Source of the DNA: Mesorhizobium hawassense
GTDB taxonomy: Bacteria; Pseudomonadota; Alphaproteobacteria; Rhizobiales; Rhizobiaceae
Direction of reading: 5' to 3'
DNA length: 64,000 nucleotides
Assembly (NCBI RefSeq): GCF_003289945.1
Contig: NZ_QMBP01000015.1
Coordinates: 1 to 64,000, forward strand
The notes below the pieces were generated by a model. It saw only the letters and a list, made by a program, of their open reading frames with translations. It made no database searches and was not told the DNA's origin. Made by a program: the position numbers and the translations under genes. Positions 48,826 through 57,282 of this stretch are shown here, in pieces. Numbering within the stretch: position 1 is the first letter of the stretch; each line of letters starts with the position of its first letter.

Positions 48826-50202
48826 TCAAAAGCTCCGTCTCATCCGCGCGGCGAAGAAGCCGTCCAGGCCTGAAATTCCAGGTGATTCCAGCACCATGTC
48901 GGCAGGCGTGGTGCGCAGCGTGCCCACAGATGTGAGGAACGGGTCGAGGTCTGCAAACTCGCCCGGGCGGATCGGGTCGTCGATCACCCCGGGCGTTTCG
49001 GTCAGGAAGGCGCTGTAAAGTTCCTCGCCCTCGATCGGATCGAGCGAACAGTTGGAAAAGACGATGCGGCCGCCGGGCCTGACGAGCGTAACGGCGTGGG
49101 CAAGCAGCTTGCGCTGGAGCGCGGCGAGCTTTTCGACATCGGCCATGGTCTTGGTCCACGGCACATCGGGATGACGGCGCACGGTGCCGGTCGAGGAACA
49201 GGGCGTGTCGAGCAGCACGGCGTCGAACAATCGCGCCGGCCGGTAATCCAGAAGGTCGGTCGGGACGAGTTCGGCCGTAAGACCGAGGCGGTCGAGATTC
49301 TGCGCCAGCCGCGCCAGCCGGTTCTTCGAGGTGTCGACCGCGGTCACTTCGGCGCCGGCCAGTATGAGCTGCGCCGTCTTGCCGCCGGGCGCGGCACAAA
49401 GGTCGGCGACGCGCTGGCCCTTTATGCCGCCGAACAGGCGCGCCGGCAGGCTGGCGGCCGTATCCTGCACCCACCAGGCGCCATCGGCGAAGCCAGGCAG
49501 ATCGGTGACATTGGCGGCGAGTTTTTCGACCCGCACGGTGCCGGTCGTCAGCACAATGCCGCCCAGCCTCTCGGCCCAAAGTGCAGAATCGGCCTTGACC
49601 GTGAAATCGACGGGCGCCTCGTGGCGATGTGCGGCAAGGATGGCACGCGTCTTCTCGGCTCCGTAGGCTGCGGTTAGCCGCTCGACGAACCATTGCGGCG
49701 CCTCGCTGGTTGCGGCAAGCGCCGGGGCAAGCTCCTCCTGCTTGGCGCGCGCCAGCGAACGCAGCACGCCGTTGACCAGGCCGGAGAAGCGGGTGGTGCG
49801 CGGATCGGATTTGGCGTGGGTGACGGCAAGATCGACGGCGGCGCTGTCCGGAACGTCGAGGAACAGGATTTGCGCGGCGGCGACATGCAGGATATGCGAC
49901 AGCGCGGTGGCGTTGGGCGGCAGCGGCTTTTCCAGCCGCTTGGACAGCAGCCTGGCGATGGTCATGCGATGGCGCAGCGCCGTGACCAGGATGGCGCGCA
50001 CCAGCGCGCGGTCGCGGCCGTCGAGCGCCTTGTATTGCGGATGGCCGTGCTCGTTGTCGGTCAACCCATCGAGCGGTGTGCGTGCATCGATGACGGCGGC
50101 CAGCAGCCTTGCCGCCGCCTTGCGCGCGGCAAGGCCGGCGACGTTGGAGTCACCAGCCCTGTGTTGCGGATTGCCTGAATGTCCGCGCCTCGGCGGCGTC
50201 AC
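48826..50202 (-). CDS. rsmB: RsmB/NOP-family rRNA (cytosine-C5) methyltransferase
   Basis: 458 residues from GTG 50202, which overlaps the htpX stop (GTGA). A NusB-like N-terminal domain (about 20-150, 'RKAAARLLAAVIDARTPLDG') is followed by the methyltransferase: 'LCAAPGGKTAQL' (SAM site), 'AVDTSKNRLARL', 'LLDTPCSSTGTVRRHPD' with the PCS cysteine, and 'VFSNCSLDPIEGEE' with the second active-site Cys. RsmB makes m5C967 in 16S rRNA of E. coli. A second GTG at 50208 is possible. Confidence 0.92.
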   Translation of the reverse strand: MTPPRRGHSGNPQHRAGDSNVAGLAARKAAARLLAAVIDARTPLDGLTDNEHGHPQYKALDGRDRALVRAILVTALRHRMTIARLLSKRLEKPLPPNATALSHILHVAAAQILFLDVPDSAAVDLAVTHAKSDPRTTRFSGLVNGVLRSLARAKQEELAPALAATSEAPQWFVERLTAAYGAEKTRAILAAHRHEAPVDFTVKADSALWAERLGGIVLTTGTVRVEKLAANVTDLPGFADGAWWVQDTAASLPARLFGGIKGQRVADLCAAPGGKTAQLILAGAEVTAVDTSKNRLARLAQNLDRLGLTAELVPTDLLDYRPARLFDAVLLDTPCSSTGTVRRHPDVPWTKTMADVEKLAALQRKLLAHAVTLVRPGGRIVFSNCSLDPIEGEELYSAFLTETPGVIDDPIRPGEFADLDPFLTSVGTLRTTPADMVLESPGISGLDGFFAARMRRSF

Positions 50203-51221
50203 GACCACGGACCCTTCGAGCGGACATTGCGCGGTCCGGTTGGGTTGCGGCCCCAGGGGTTGGGTTTCGGTTGCGTCGGTTCGGGCTCCGCCGGCTTGCC
50301 CCACGGACCGGCTGACGGCTCCTCGGGCTGGATGGGGGGCGGCGAAGCCTGGCGCCGGCTGGCTTGCGGGGGCCCGGCCATCCCGCGCGCCATCTCCCGC
50401 AGCGCCGCGATGCGGTTCTCGGTGTTCGGGTGAGTCGAGAACAGACTATCCATGCGCTCGCCATGCAGGGGGTTGATGATGAAAAGATGCGCCATCGCCG
50501 GGTTGCGCTCGGCATCCTCATTGGGGATCTGCTCGGCGCCGCGCGCGATCTTGTCGAGCGCCGAGGCCAGCCACAGCGGATTGCCGCATATCTCGGCGCC
50601 GCGGCGGTCGGCTGCGTATTCGCGGGTGCGGCTCACCGCCATCTGCACGATCATGGCGGCGAAGGGCGCCACCAGCATCGCGACCAGCACGCCGACGAAG
50701 CCGAACGGGTTGTTGTTGTCGCGGTTGCCGCCGAAGAAGAAGGCGAAATTGCCGAGCATCGAGATGGCGCCGGCAAGCGTCGCCACGATCGTCATGGTCA
50801 GCGTGTCGCGATGCTGCACATGGGCAAGCTCGTGCGCCATCACCGCGGCGACCTCTTCGTGGTTCAACCGCTCGAGCAGGCCCGTGGACGCGGCCACGGC
50901 GGCATTCTCGGGGTTGCGGCCGGTGGCGAAGGCGTTGGGCTGCGGATTGTCGATCAGATAGGTCTTCGGCATCGGCAGGCCGGCCCGCTTGGCCAGCGTC
51001 TGGACGATCGCGTAATATTCGGGCGCGTTCTTTTCGTCGACCTCGACGGCGCGGTTCATCGACAGCACCATCTTGTCGGCGTTCCAATAGCTGAACAGAT
51101 TGGTGCCGGCGGCGATCAAAAGCGCGATGACCATGCCGCCCGAGCCGCCGATCAGATAGCCGATGCCCATGAACAGCGCCGTCATCGCGGCGAGAAGCAT
51201 GGCGGTGCGAAGCGTGTTCAT
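50199..51221 (-). CDS. htpX: HtpX membrane zinc metalloprotease
   Basis: 340 residues. Two N-terminal transmembrane helices (about 5-45), the zinc motif HELAH (130-134, 'AAVMAHELAHVQHRDT'), a further hydrophobic pair, and the third ligand in 'SRTREYAADRRGAEI'. HtpX degrades misfolded inner-membrane proteins together with FtsH. The C-terminal ~50 residues ('RRQASPPPIQPEEPSAGPWG' and on) are a Pro/Asn-rich extension seen in rhizobial members. It is the first gene of a four-gene reverse-strand cluster. Confidence 0.95.
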   Translation of the reverse strand: MNTLRTAMLLAAMTALFMGIGYLIGGSGGMVIALLIAAGTNLFSYWNADKMVLSMNRAVEVDEKNAPEYYAIVQTLAKRAGLPMPKTYLIDNPQPNAFATGRNPENAAVAASTGLLERLNHEEVAAVMAHELAHVQHRDTLTMTIVATLAGAISMLGNFAFFFGGNRDNNNPFGFVGVLVAMLVAPFAAMIVQMAVSRTREYAADRRGAEICGNPLWLASALDKIARGAEQIPNEDAERNPAMAHLFIINPLHGERMDSLFSTHPNTENRIAALREMARGMAGPPQASRRQASPPPIQPEEPSAGPWGKPAEPEPTQPKPNPWGRNPTGPRNVRSKGPWS

Positions 51222-51257
51222 CGTTTCATCCGTCTGACTTGGTGTCGGAGGGGCCAA

Positions 51258-51299
51258 AGCATCGGACCGAAAAGTGGAATCCGGTTATATTCCGATGCT
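51258..51299. repeat. Short palindromic repeat, family F
   Basis: AGCATCGGA (51258-51266) and TCCGATGCT (51291-51299) are exact inverted arms around CCGAAAAGTGGAATCCGG. The 'CGAAAAGTGG' core is shared with the palindrome at 35804-35852. It lies in the gap between divergent htpX and DUF1674. Confidence 0.7.
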
Positions 51300-51381
51300 C
51301 ATCAATAGGGGTCGATCCTTCTCGTGTCATGGCTATATGATGGGAGACGCCGGTCTCCGTTTCAATCGGCGGGAGTATCGC

Positions 51382-51603
51382 ATGACCGAAGAGCCAAGCA
51401 AAACCGCACCAGTCACAGGGGCCGACGAGCCGCAAAAAACGCTGACGCCCGAAGCGCAGCGGGCGTTAGCAGAAGCTGAGGCTCGTCGTCAAAAGTATCG
51501 AGCGGCGGAAGCTCAATTGCCGAAGGAAATCGGTGGCCGCGGCGGCAAGGAACCCGGCCGCTACGGCGACTGGGAGGTCAAGGGCCTCGCGGCCGACTTT
51601 TAA
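51382..51603 (+). CDS. DUF1674 (SDHAF4-like) protein
   Basis: 73 residues, with the conserved C-terminal block 'LPKEIGGRGGKEPGRYGDWEVKGLAADF' (family signature GGxxGPEPTRYGDWExKGxxxDF). The mitochondrial homologue SDHAF4 helps flavinylated SdhA assemble into succinate dehydrogenase; a similar role is inferred here. The N-terminus is a charged helix ('TPEAQRALAEAEARRQKYR'). GGGAG precedes the ATG. 51382 was chosen over upstream starts with no ribosome site. It is convergent with the HAD gene, 7 bases away. Confidence 0.88.
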   Translation: MTEEPSKTAPVTGADEPQKTLTPEAQRALAEAEARRQKYRAAEAQLPKEIGGRGGKEPGRYGDWEVKGLAADF

Positions 51604-51610
51604 AGAAGAC

Positions 51611-52276
51611 CTAGGCGGCGTCGCGCTGCTGCTCGAGGCTGATCAAGCCGGTGTCGTCGACCGCAATGCCGATTTCGTCGTAGCTGGCAATGCTGTCGTG
51701 CCGCGTCTGCAGCGGATGGACATGGGTGGCGCTGATCACCATCACCGAGGCGCCGGAAGCCTCGCCGGCCGCGATGCCCGCCGGCGCATCCTCGAAGACC
51801 AGACAGTCGCGCGCCTCGACGCCGAGACGCTTTGCCGCCAGAAGGAAACAGTCCGGCGCCGGCTTGCCATGGGTCACATCTTCCGCCGTCACCATCATGG
51901 CGGGAACCGGAATACCGGCAGCCTCGATGCGCAGCAGCGCCAATTCGCGCGGCGCCGAGGTGACGATGGCCCACCGCTCCGGCGGCAGTGACTTCAGGAA
52001 AGGGACGGCGCCGGGGATCGGGACGATGCCTTCGAGGTCGTCGGCCTCGGCCTTGAGCAGCGCGTCGGCTTCCGCGACGGCATCGACGCCCGGAAGCCTC
52101 AATCCGCCGATCGTCTCGATCGCCCGCTTGCCGTGGATCGTCGGCAGGAAGGTGGCGACGTCGAGGCCGTGGCGCTCCGCCCATTTCGTCCAAACCCGTT
52201 CCGCCGCGGCGATCGAGTTGAGCACCGTGCCGTCCATATCGAACAGGAAGGCGGCGAACTTTGAGCCTGCAAACAT
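51611..52276 (-). CDS. HAD-superfamily sugar-phosphatase-like hydrolase
   Basis: The 221-residue HAD-IA protein has motif I 'FDMDGTVLNS' (D13, D15), motif II 'AIVTSAPRELA', motif III 'THGKPAPDCF' and motif IV 'LVFEDAPAG'. The cap lies at residues 16-80. 'EDAPAGIAAGEASGASVM' resembles YfbT/glycerol-3-phosphatase-like enzymes that act on small sugar phosphates. The exact substrate is unknown. It is a single gene. Confidence 0.88.
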   Translation of the reverse strand: MFAGSKFAAFLFDMDGTVLNSIAAAERVWTKWAERHGLDVATFLPTIHGKRAIETIGGLRLPGVDAVAEADALLKAEADDLEGIVPIPGAVPFLKSLPPERWAIVTSAPRELALLRIEAAGIPVPAMMVTAEDVTHGKPAPDCFLLAAKRLGVEARDCLVFEDAPAGIAAGEASGASVMVISATHVHPLQTRHDSIASYDEIGIAVDDTGLISLEQQRDAA

Positions 52277-52445
52277 CGGATGTCCTGGAGAATCGTTTTC
52301 GGGAGGGCGAAACGCAAAGCCAGTTTAGACCGGCCAGCACTGCCTGAGAAGGCGAGATACCCACCATTTCGACTTAGCACGGGAACAACCTTCCGGTTCG
52401 CGGCGTTGAACGGCAGAATTTCCAAAATCAAAAAGGGGGCATGCG

Positions 52446-53315
52446 ATGCTGATCCGGCTCGGCTATGAAATCGCTATCGAATGCGCGGCGGCGACGCCGA
52501 TCATCTCGCTTCTCGACATCCATCCCGACCGGCATGCCGACATCAAGCGGCAGACGCGGGTCATGACCTCGCCTTCCGTGCCGACCCGGACCTATCGCGA
52601 CCGGCACGGCAATATCTGCCGCCGGTTCACGGCGCCCGCAGGCAATTTCCGCATCCTCTATGACGCGGTGATCGAGGACAGCGGCGAGGCTGATGAGGTC
52701 AACACGCTGGCGCGCGAAACGCCGGTCGCGGATCTGCCCGACGACGTTCTGGTCTATCTGCTCGGCAGCCGTTATTGCGAGACCGACCACCTCAGCAACG
52801 TCGCCTGGCAGCTTTTCGGCCATTTGCCGCCCGGCTGGGCGCGCGTCCAGGCGATCGTCGACTACGTCAACAGCCGGCTTTCCTTTGGCTACGGCTATGC
52901 GCGCGCCACCCGCACGGCAGCTCAGGCGCATGAGGAGCGGGTCGGCGTCTGCCGCGATTTCGCGCATCTGGCGATCACGCTTTGCCGATGCATGAACATT
53001 CCGGCGCGCTACGTGAACGGCTATCTCGGCGACATCGGCGTACCAGCCGATCCGGCGCCGATGGATTTTTCTGCCTGGATGGAAGTGTTCCTCGACGGCA
53101 AATGGTACGCGTTCGACCCTCGCCACAACCAGCCGCGCATCGGCCGGATCGTCATCGCTCGCGGCCGCGACGCCACAGACGTGCCGCTGCTGCACAGTTT
53201 TGGCCCGCATCGGCTCGCCCTGTTCAAGGTCTGGACCTACGAGCAGGAAGGCAACCGCTTCAATCCTCCGCATCATGGAATCGATCGGACAGCCAGCACG
53301 CAGATGCTGGCTTAG
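52446..53315 (+). CDS. Transglutaminase-like (core domain) protein
   Basis: 289 residues. The N-terminal beta domain (1-110) is typical of bacterial transglutaminase-like families. The core has catalytic Cys169 ('RVGVCRDFAHLAITLCR') and Asp224 ('WYAFDPRHNQPRIGR'). At the usual His position the sequence is 'MDFSAWMEVFL' (Ser209, not His). These proteins are thought to be peptidases or amidases rather than true crosslinkers. The Ser may be normal for this subgroup; I cannot verify. AAAGGGGG precedes the ATG. Confidence 0.85.
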   Translation: MLIRLGYEIAIECAAATPIISLLDIHPDRHADIKRQTRVMTSPSVPTRTYRDRHGNICRRFTAPAGNFRILYDAVIEDSGEADEVNTLARETPVADLPDDVLVYLLGSRYCETDHLSNVAWQLFGHLPPGWARVQAIVDYVNSRLSFGYGYARATRTAAQAHEERVGVCRDFAHLAITLCRCMNIPARYVNGYLGDIGVPADPAPMDFSAWMEVFLDGKWYAFDPRHNQPRIGRIVIARGRDATDVPLLHSFGPHRLALFKVWTYEQEGNRFNPPHHGIDRTASTQMLA

Positions 53316-53458
53316 GGTCTATTGATATTCAGGTGAGGCCGGCCTGCAAACGCTGGCTTTCTGCGCTTCCGGTGCTCGCGTACGAAAAGTACGCTCCGCT
53401 CCGGTTCTCAAAAGCTATCGTTTTCGACTCGGCCTGACCTGAATCTCAACAGACCCTG
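53316..53458. repeat. Dispersed intergenic repeat, family C (copy 3)
   Basis: The outer words GGGTCTATTGATATTCAGGT and ACCTGAATCTCAACAGACCC are inverted, and the inner words TCTGCGCTTCCGGTGCTCGC and GCTCCGCTCCGGTTCTC match copies 1 and 2. This is the most complete copy, with about 20-bp terminal inverted arms. It starts at the stop codon of the transglutaminase-like gene. The following 290 bases to 53745 contain no recognised feature apart from the next gene's ribosome site. Confidence 0.8.
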
Positions 53459-53745
53459 GGCTGCTGCTTCCATCACCGCCGTGACCCGCTTCGGCACAGT
53501 CGGATTGTGCCGAAGAAGGAACGACCATGACCGCCGTAAGGATCATGGTAAGCGCTTCATGAAGATCAGCTCGCCAACGCATTTTTGTTTACCTCCCATT
53601 CACTCTTCGAGCAGCCGGATTCCAGCAAAAACAACGAATTAACCCGTTGGCGAGGACCTTCTGACCGCTGCCGGCCGGGCCTGGCCGAGATCCTGCAACG
53701 CCTTTGCCGAGCGGCACGACGCCGCGGACAGTGGAGGCGGAAGGG

Positions 53746-55107
53746 ATGCGGCAGTTCAGAGGTGTCGTTCGTGCGGTGGACGGCTTTGCCCGCAATCGCG
53801 ACGGCAATTTCGCAGTTCTGTTCGGGGCCGCCGCGTCGGTTCTCGCACTGGGAGCGGGATTCGCGGTGAATATCTCGCAGCTTTACAATGCGAGATCGAG
53901 CTTGCAGGGCGTCGTCGACGCCGCGGTGACCTCGACGGCCCGCGATCTCACCCTCGGCATCATCACGCTGCCCGATGCCAACAAAACGGTGCAGGCGTTC
54001 CTCGACGCCAACAGCACGGCCGGCATCCTGCAGGCCAACCGGGTCGTGTTGGACAAGCTCACCGTCGACAGGACGGCCAGCACCGTAAGCGCGGATGTGC
54101 ACACCGACGTCAGCCTTTATTTCCCGCTGTTCAGCATCGGCGACATGCAGCGCGTGACGTCGTCGACCACGGCGCTCTATTCGGACAAGACGGTCGAGGT
54201 GGCGATGATGCTCGACGTCACCGGTTCGATGGCGGGTCAGAAGATCAAGGACCTGAGGACGGCGGCGAGCAACGCGGTCGATTCGTTCCTCACCGGCCAG
54301 AACGCCGCCAATCCGCGGGTGCGGGTGGCGATCGTGCCCTACGCCAATTCGGTCAATGCCGGATCGCTTGCCGCCAGCACGGTCTTTGTCGAGACCAAGG
54401 CCAGCGACCGCAAGCAGGCGCCCGGCAATGACGACCCGAGATATGTCTCGGCCTCGACGCGGCCCGACACCTGCGCCACCGAGCGCAAGGGCACCTATCA
54501 ATATTCGGATGCGGGTCCCGATGTCAGCATGGTCAACCGCGATCTCTTTTTGTCCGATTTCGCCAGGCAGAGCCGCACACGAGCCTGCCCCCTCGCGACA
54601 ATACAGCCGCTGACCACGGATGCCTCGGCTCTGAACAATGTCATCAAGGACCTCGACGCTTCCGGCGGCACCGCCGGCCATATCGGCGTGCAATGGGCCT
54701 GGTACATGCTTTCGGAAAACTGGGGCAGCATCATGAAGGCCTCGGAGCGTCCGGCCAAAATGGATCCGAAGAAGGTCGCGAAATATGTGATCCTGATGAC
54801 CGACGGCGAATTCAATCTGTCCTATTTCGACGCCGACAGCCCGGATCAGGTCTATAACGAAGCCGGCAAGGTCGAGACGCGAACCGCGGCAACGACGCTT
54901 TGCGCGGCGATGCGGGACCAGGGCATCGAGATCTTCACCATCGGCTTCGCGCTCACGGAGAAGAACGCCAGGTCGACGCTGCAGGCCTGCGCCAGCCCCG
55001 ACACCGGCAATGCCAAGCATTTCTACCAGGCGGCCAACGGCGCCGAGCTCGATCAGGCCTTCCAGTCCATCGTGCGCAACATCGACAATCTGACGGTGAC
55101 CCGATAG
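53746..55107 (+). CDS. TadE/TadG-like pilus assembly protein with vWA domain
   Basis: 453 residues. The N-terminus is TadG-like: 'FARNRDGNFAVLFGAAASVLALGAGFAVNISQLYNARSSLQGVVDAA', a single membrane anchor with the RxxxGxxAV start. The vWA domain begins at about 150: MIDAS D157-x-T-G-S161, then 'RVRVAIVPYANSVN', 'VILMTDGEFN' and a C-terminal 'GIEIFTIGFAL'. Such proteins belong to Flp/Tad pili or related surface systems. No other tad gene is nearby, so it is an orphan. GGAGGCGGAAGG precedes the ATG. Confidence 0.85.
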   Translation: MRQFRGVVRAVDGFARNRDGNFAVLFGAAASVLALGAGFAVNISQLYNARSSLQGVVDAAVTSTARDLTLGIITLPDANKTVQAFLDANSTAGILQANRVVLDKLTVDRTASTVSADVHTDVSLYFPLFSIGDMQRVTSSTTALYSDKTVEVAMMLDVTGSMAGQKIKDLRTAASNAVDSFLTGQNAANPRVRVAIVPYANSVNAGSLAASTVFVETKASDRKQAPGNDDPRYVSASTRPDTCATERKGTYQYSDAGPDVSMVNRDLFLSDFARQSRTRACPLATIQPLTTDASALNNVIKDLDASGGTAGHIGVQWAWYMLSENWGSIMKASERPAKMDPKKVAKYVILMTDGEFNLSYFDADSPDQVYNEAGKVETRTAATTLCAAMRDQGIEIFTIGFALTEKNARSTLQACASPDTGNAKHFYQAANGAELDQAFQSIVRNIDNLTVTR

Positions 55108-55132
55108 CGGCCGTCGATCGAGCCGAGACCAG

Positions 55133-55180
55133 AACGGAAAAGGCCGCCGCTTCTGACGAAGCCGGCGGCCTTCCGTGTTT
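55133..55180 (+). terminator. Intrinsic-terminator-like hairpin after the TadG-like gene
   Basis: AAGGCCGCCG-CTTC, loop TGAC, GAAG-C-CGGCGGCCTT make a long stem, extended by ACGG/CCGT, followed by GTTT. It begins about 25 bases after the stop. The T-tract is short. Confidence 0.7.
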
Positions 55181-55241
55181 CCGTCCATGACGCGGCTCCT
55201 GGCGGCAGCCCCTTCGGGCTACCTGCCGCGCGTCTCGCGCC

Positions 55242-55313
55242 TTAACGGGAAGGGTGCTTCCCGGAAGTGCAATCCGCTGAGCTCACGTTATGGAAAACGA
55301 AATCACTCGACAT
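55242..55313 (-). CDS. Tiny ORF (23 aa) behind a perfect anti-SD complement
   Basis: The ORF reads MSSDFVFHNVSSADCTSGKH-PSR and stops at 55242. Its leader at 55316-55328 reads AAAGGAGGTGATC, a 13-base complement to the 3' end of 16S rRNA, with AGGAGG 7 bases from the ATG: near-ideal spacing and about as strong a site as possible. A GC-rich hairpin follows the stop (AGCCC-GAAG-GGGCT region, 55201-55225). It may be a real micro-protein, a leader peptide, or an anti-SD-binding regulatory element. The gene lies divergent from the CFA synthase gene. Confidence 0.5.
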   Translation of the reverse strand: MSSDFVFHNVSSADCTSGKHPSR

Positions 55314-55459
55314 CGGATCACCTCCTTTCAGTTCGTTGAACACACCCTGATGATGGGGTGTCCTCACGCAAATGGCAAGACCGGCAGCGAAAATCCCGTT
55401 GCGGCCAGTGAACCAAACAGCCAACATCGGTTCGTCTGCACTGGCGCATCGGGGATGGC

Positions 55460-56722
55460 ATGGACGCCACCAGCAAGGCTGCACGCATCATCCGGACGGT
55501 CGTCGAAACGCTGAAGCCCGGCTTCGCGGTCAGACTGTGGACCGGCGAGCGGATCGGTCCCGCCGGCGGCCCGGTGCTCGCCATCAACGACCAGGACATC
55601 GTCTGGCAGATCGCGCGCCGGCCGACCTTCGCGACGCTGGTCGAGATGTGGATTTCCAAGGCCATCGACGTCGAAGGCGGCTCGCTGTTCGATCTCTACG
55701 CTCTACCTTCGCAAGGCAAGTTGAGGTTCAAGGCATTGCCAAAGCTGGCGATCCTGCGCGACCTGCCTGCGGTGCTGTTTTCGCGAAAGCAGATGACCAA
55801 GCGGACGGATCTTGCAGGACACAATCCGTTCATCAGCGGCTCGAACAAGCAGGCGATCGAGCATCACTATGACATCTCGAACGCATTCTACCGGCTCTTC
55901 CTCGACGAGCGCATGGTCTACACCTGCGCCTACTTCACCGATTTCGCCAACGGCATCGATCGGGCGCAGGAAGACAAGCTCGATCACATCTGCCGCAAGC
56001 TCAGGCTGAAACCCGGCGACCGGCTGCTCGATATCGGCTGCGGCTGGGGCGCGATGCTGATCCATGCCGCCAAGCATTACGGCGCCATCGGCCATGGCGT
56101 GTCACTGTCGGAAGAGCAGACGAAGCTGGCGCGCGAGCGCATCCGTGCCGAGGGCCTGGAGGACAGGATCACCATCGACATAAAATCCTACACCGAACTT
56201 ACGGGCAGCTACGACAAGATCTCGTCGATCGGCATGTTCGAGGCGGTGGGGCTCGCCAATCACGCGACCTATTTCTCGACCGTCCACCGGCTGCTGAAGC
56301 CTGGCGGCATCTATCTGCATCATGCCATCACCCGGCGCGGCAAGGGCAGCGCCCGGAAGACGCTGCGCAAGGGCGCGGAATACAAGGCGCTGATCAAATA
56401 CATCTTTCCCGGCGGCGAGGTCGACACGATCGGCATGACGCTCGGCAATCTCGAGGCGCACGGGTTCCTCGCCTATGACGTGGAAAACCTGCGCGAGCAT
56501 TATGCGCGGACCTGCCGCCTGTGGGCGGAGCGCCTGCAAGCGCGCTTCGACGAGGCGATCGCCGAGGTCGGCGAAGCCAAGGCGCGGCTATGGCTGCTCT
56601 ATCTGACGGGTTGCTCGATCACCTTCGAGCGCGGCTCGGCGCAGATTTTCCAGACCGTCGCCACCAGGCGCGCCCGCGGCCCGAGCGGCCTGCCGCCGAC
56701 GCGGGCGGATTTGTACCGGTAA
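55460..56722 (+). CDS. cfa: Cyclopropane-fatty-acyl-phospholipid synthase family protein
   Basis: 420 residues. The N-terminal lipid-binding domain (1-130) is followed by 'EHHYDISNAFYRLFLDERMVYTCAYF' (about 134-159), SAM motif I LLDIGCGWG (189-197), 'GHGVSLSEEQTKLARERI', 'ISSIGMFEAVG' (catalytic Glu) and 'YIFPGGEVDTIGM'. It adds a methylene from SAM to unsaturated membrane acyl chains, typical of stationary or acid stress. Rhizobia often carry two homologues; which one this is cannot be told. A GGGGATGGC site precedes the ATG. Confidence 0.93.
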   Translation: MDATSKAARIIRTVVETLKPGFAVRLWTGERIGPAGGPVLAINDQDIVWQIARRPTFATLVEMWISKAIDVEGGSLFDLYALPSQGKLRFKALPKLAILRDLPAVLFSRKQMTKRTDLAGHNPFISGSNKQAIEHHYDISNAFYRLFLDERMVYTCAYFTDFANGIDRAQEDKLDHICRKLRLKPGDRLLDIGCGWGAMLIHAAKHYGAIGHGVSLSEEQTKLARERIRAEGLEDRITIDIKSYTELTGSYDKISSIGMFEAVGLANHATYFSTVHRLLKPGGIYLHHAITRRGKGSARKTLRKGAEYKALIKYIFPGGEVDTIGMTLGNLEAHGFLAYDVENLREHYARTCRLWAERLQARFDEAIAEVGEAKARLWLLYLTGCSITFERGSAQIFQTVATRRARGPSGLPPTRADLYR

Positions 56723-56770
56723 TCAGCTAGCGTCCGTCGGAATTCTTCCCGCCGGTCCCGTTTTGCAGGA

Positions 56771-57241
56771 TTAGTCCTGCAGGCTATCGTCGCCTTCCAG
56801 CTTCCGGCGAAGCGCGCGCACGACGGCGTGCGTGGTCTCGATCTCGTCGACGCCGATGTCTTGCGACAGTTGGTTTACCCAAGGCGCCTGCAAATGCATT
56901 GCGGCGTTGAACGCCTCTTGCCCGGCATCGGTCAGCACCACAAGCTGGGCTCGCCGGTGATGAGGGTTGGGCCTGAAGGCGACTAGTTGTTCCTGCGCCA
57001 GGTCGTTGACGATGCGCTGAACGTTCTGCCGATTGGCCCCCATATCCCGCGCCAGCCATGCGACCGGCTGCGGCCGCTCCGCGGCTTTGATAGTGCCGAG
57101 CACCTGCCAACGAGCGCTCGTCAATCCGAGGTTGGCGACGAGCCTGTCGCCCGCGACGATGATGCGGTTGTTGAGCCGAAACAGATCGAGAATGAGATCG
57201 CTCAAAGCGATGCCAGCGTCCGTGCGTTTCGTTCCGTGCAT
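56771..57241 (-). CDS. MarR-family transcriptional regulator
   Basis: The 156-residue winged helix protein has 'LGLTSARWQVLGTIKAAERPQPVAWLARDMGANRQNVQRIVNDLAQEQLVAFRPNPHHRRAQLVVLTDAGQEAF', with the DNA-contact wing 'NPHHRRAQLV'. MarR proteins are dimers released from DNA by small phenolic or oxidising ligands. It is divergent from an ABM-domain gene, with a palindrome between the two starts. A likely autorepressor and repressor of that gene. Confidence 0.92.
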   Translation of the reverse strand: MHGTKRTDAGIALSDLILDLFRLNNRIIVAGDRLVANLGLTSARWQVLGTIKAAERPQPVAWLARDMGANRQNVQRIVNDLAQEQLVAFRPNPHHRRAQLVVLTDAGQEAFNAAMHLQAPWVNQLSQDIGVDEIETTHAVVRALRRKLEGDDSLQD

Positions 57242-57264
57242 TATTTGTCACCATGAATTTGTAT

Positions 57265-57282
57265 TGACATCAAGATGTCAAC
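57265..57282. promoter_or_regulatory. MarR operator candidate
   Basis: TTGACATCAAGATGTCAA has perfect 8-bp arms around AA, located 24 bases from the MarR start and 64 from the ABM start. A second partial copy, ATGACATCAT, lies at 57311-57320. TTGACA of the first site could also be a -35 element for the forward gene, so binding would block polymerase. Confidence 0.75.

Noticed and set aside
56761..56780. Terminator hairpin GCAGGA-TTAG-TCCTGC between CFA synthase and MarR genes
   Set aside because: T bases lie on the wrong side for the forward gene, and on the reverse strand the stem is followed by A bases.
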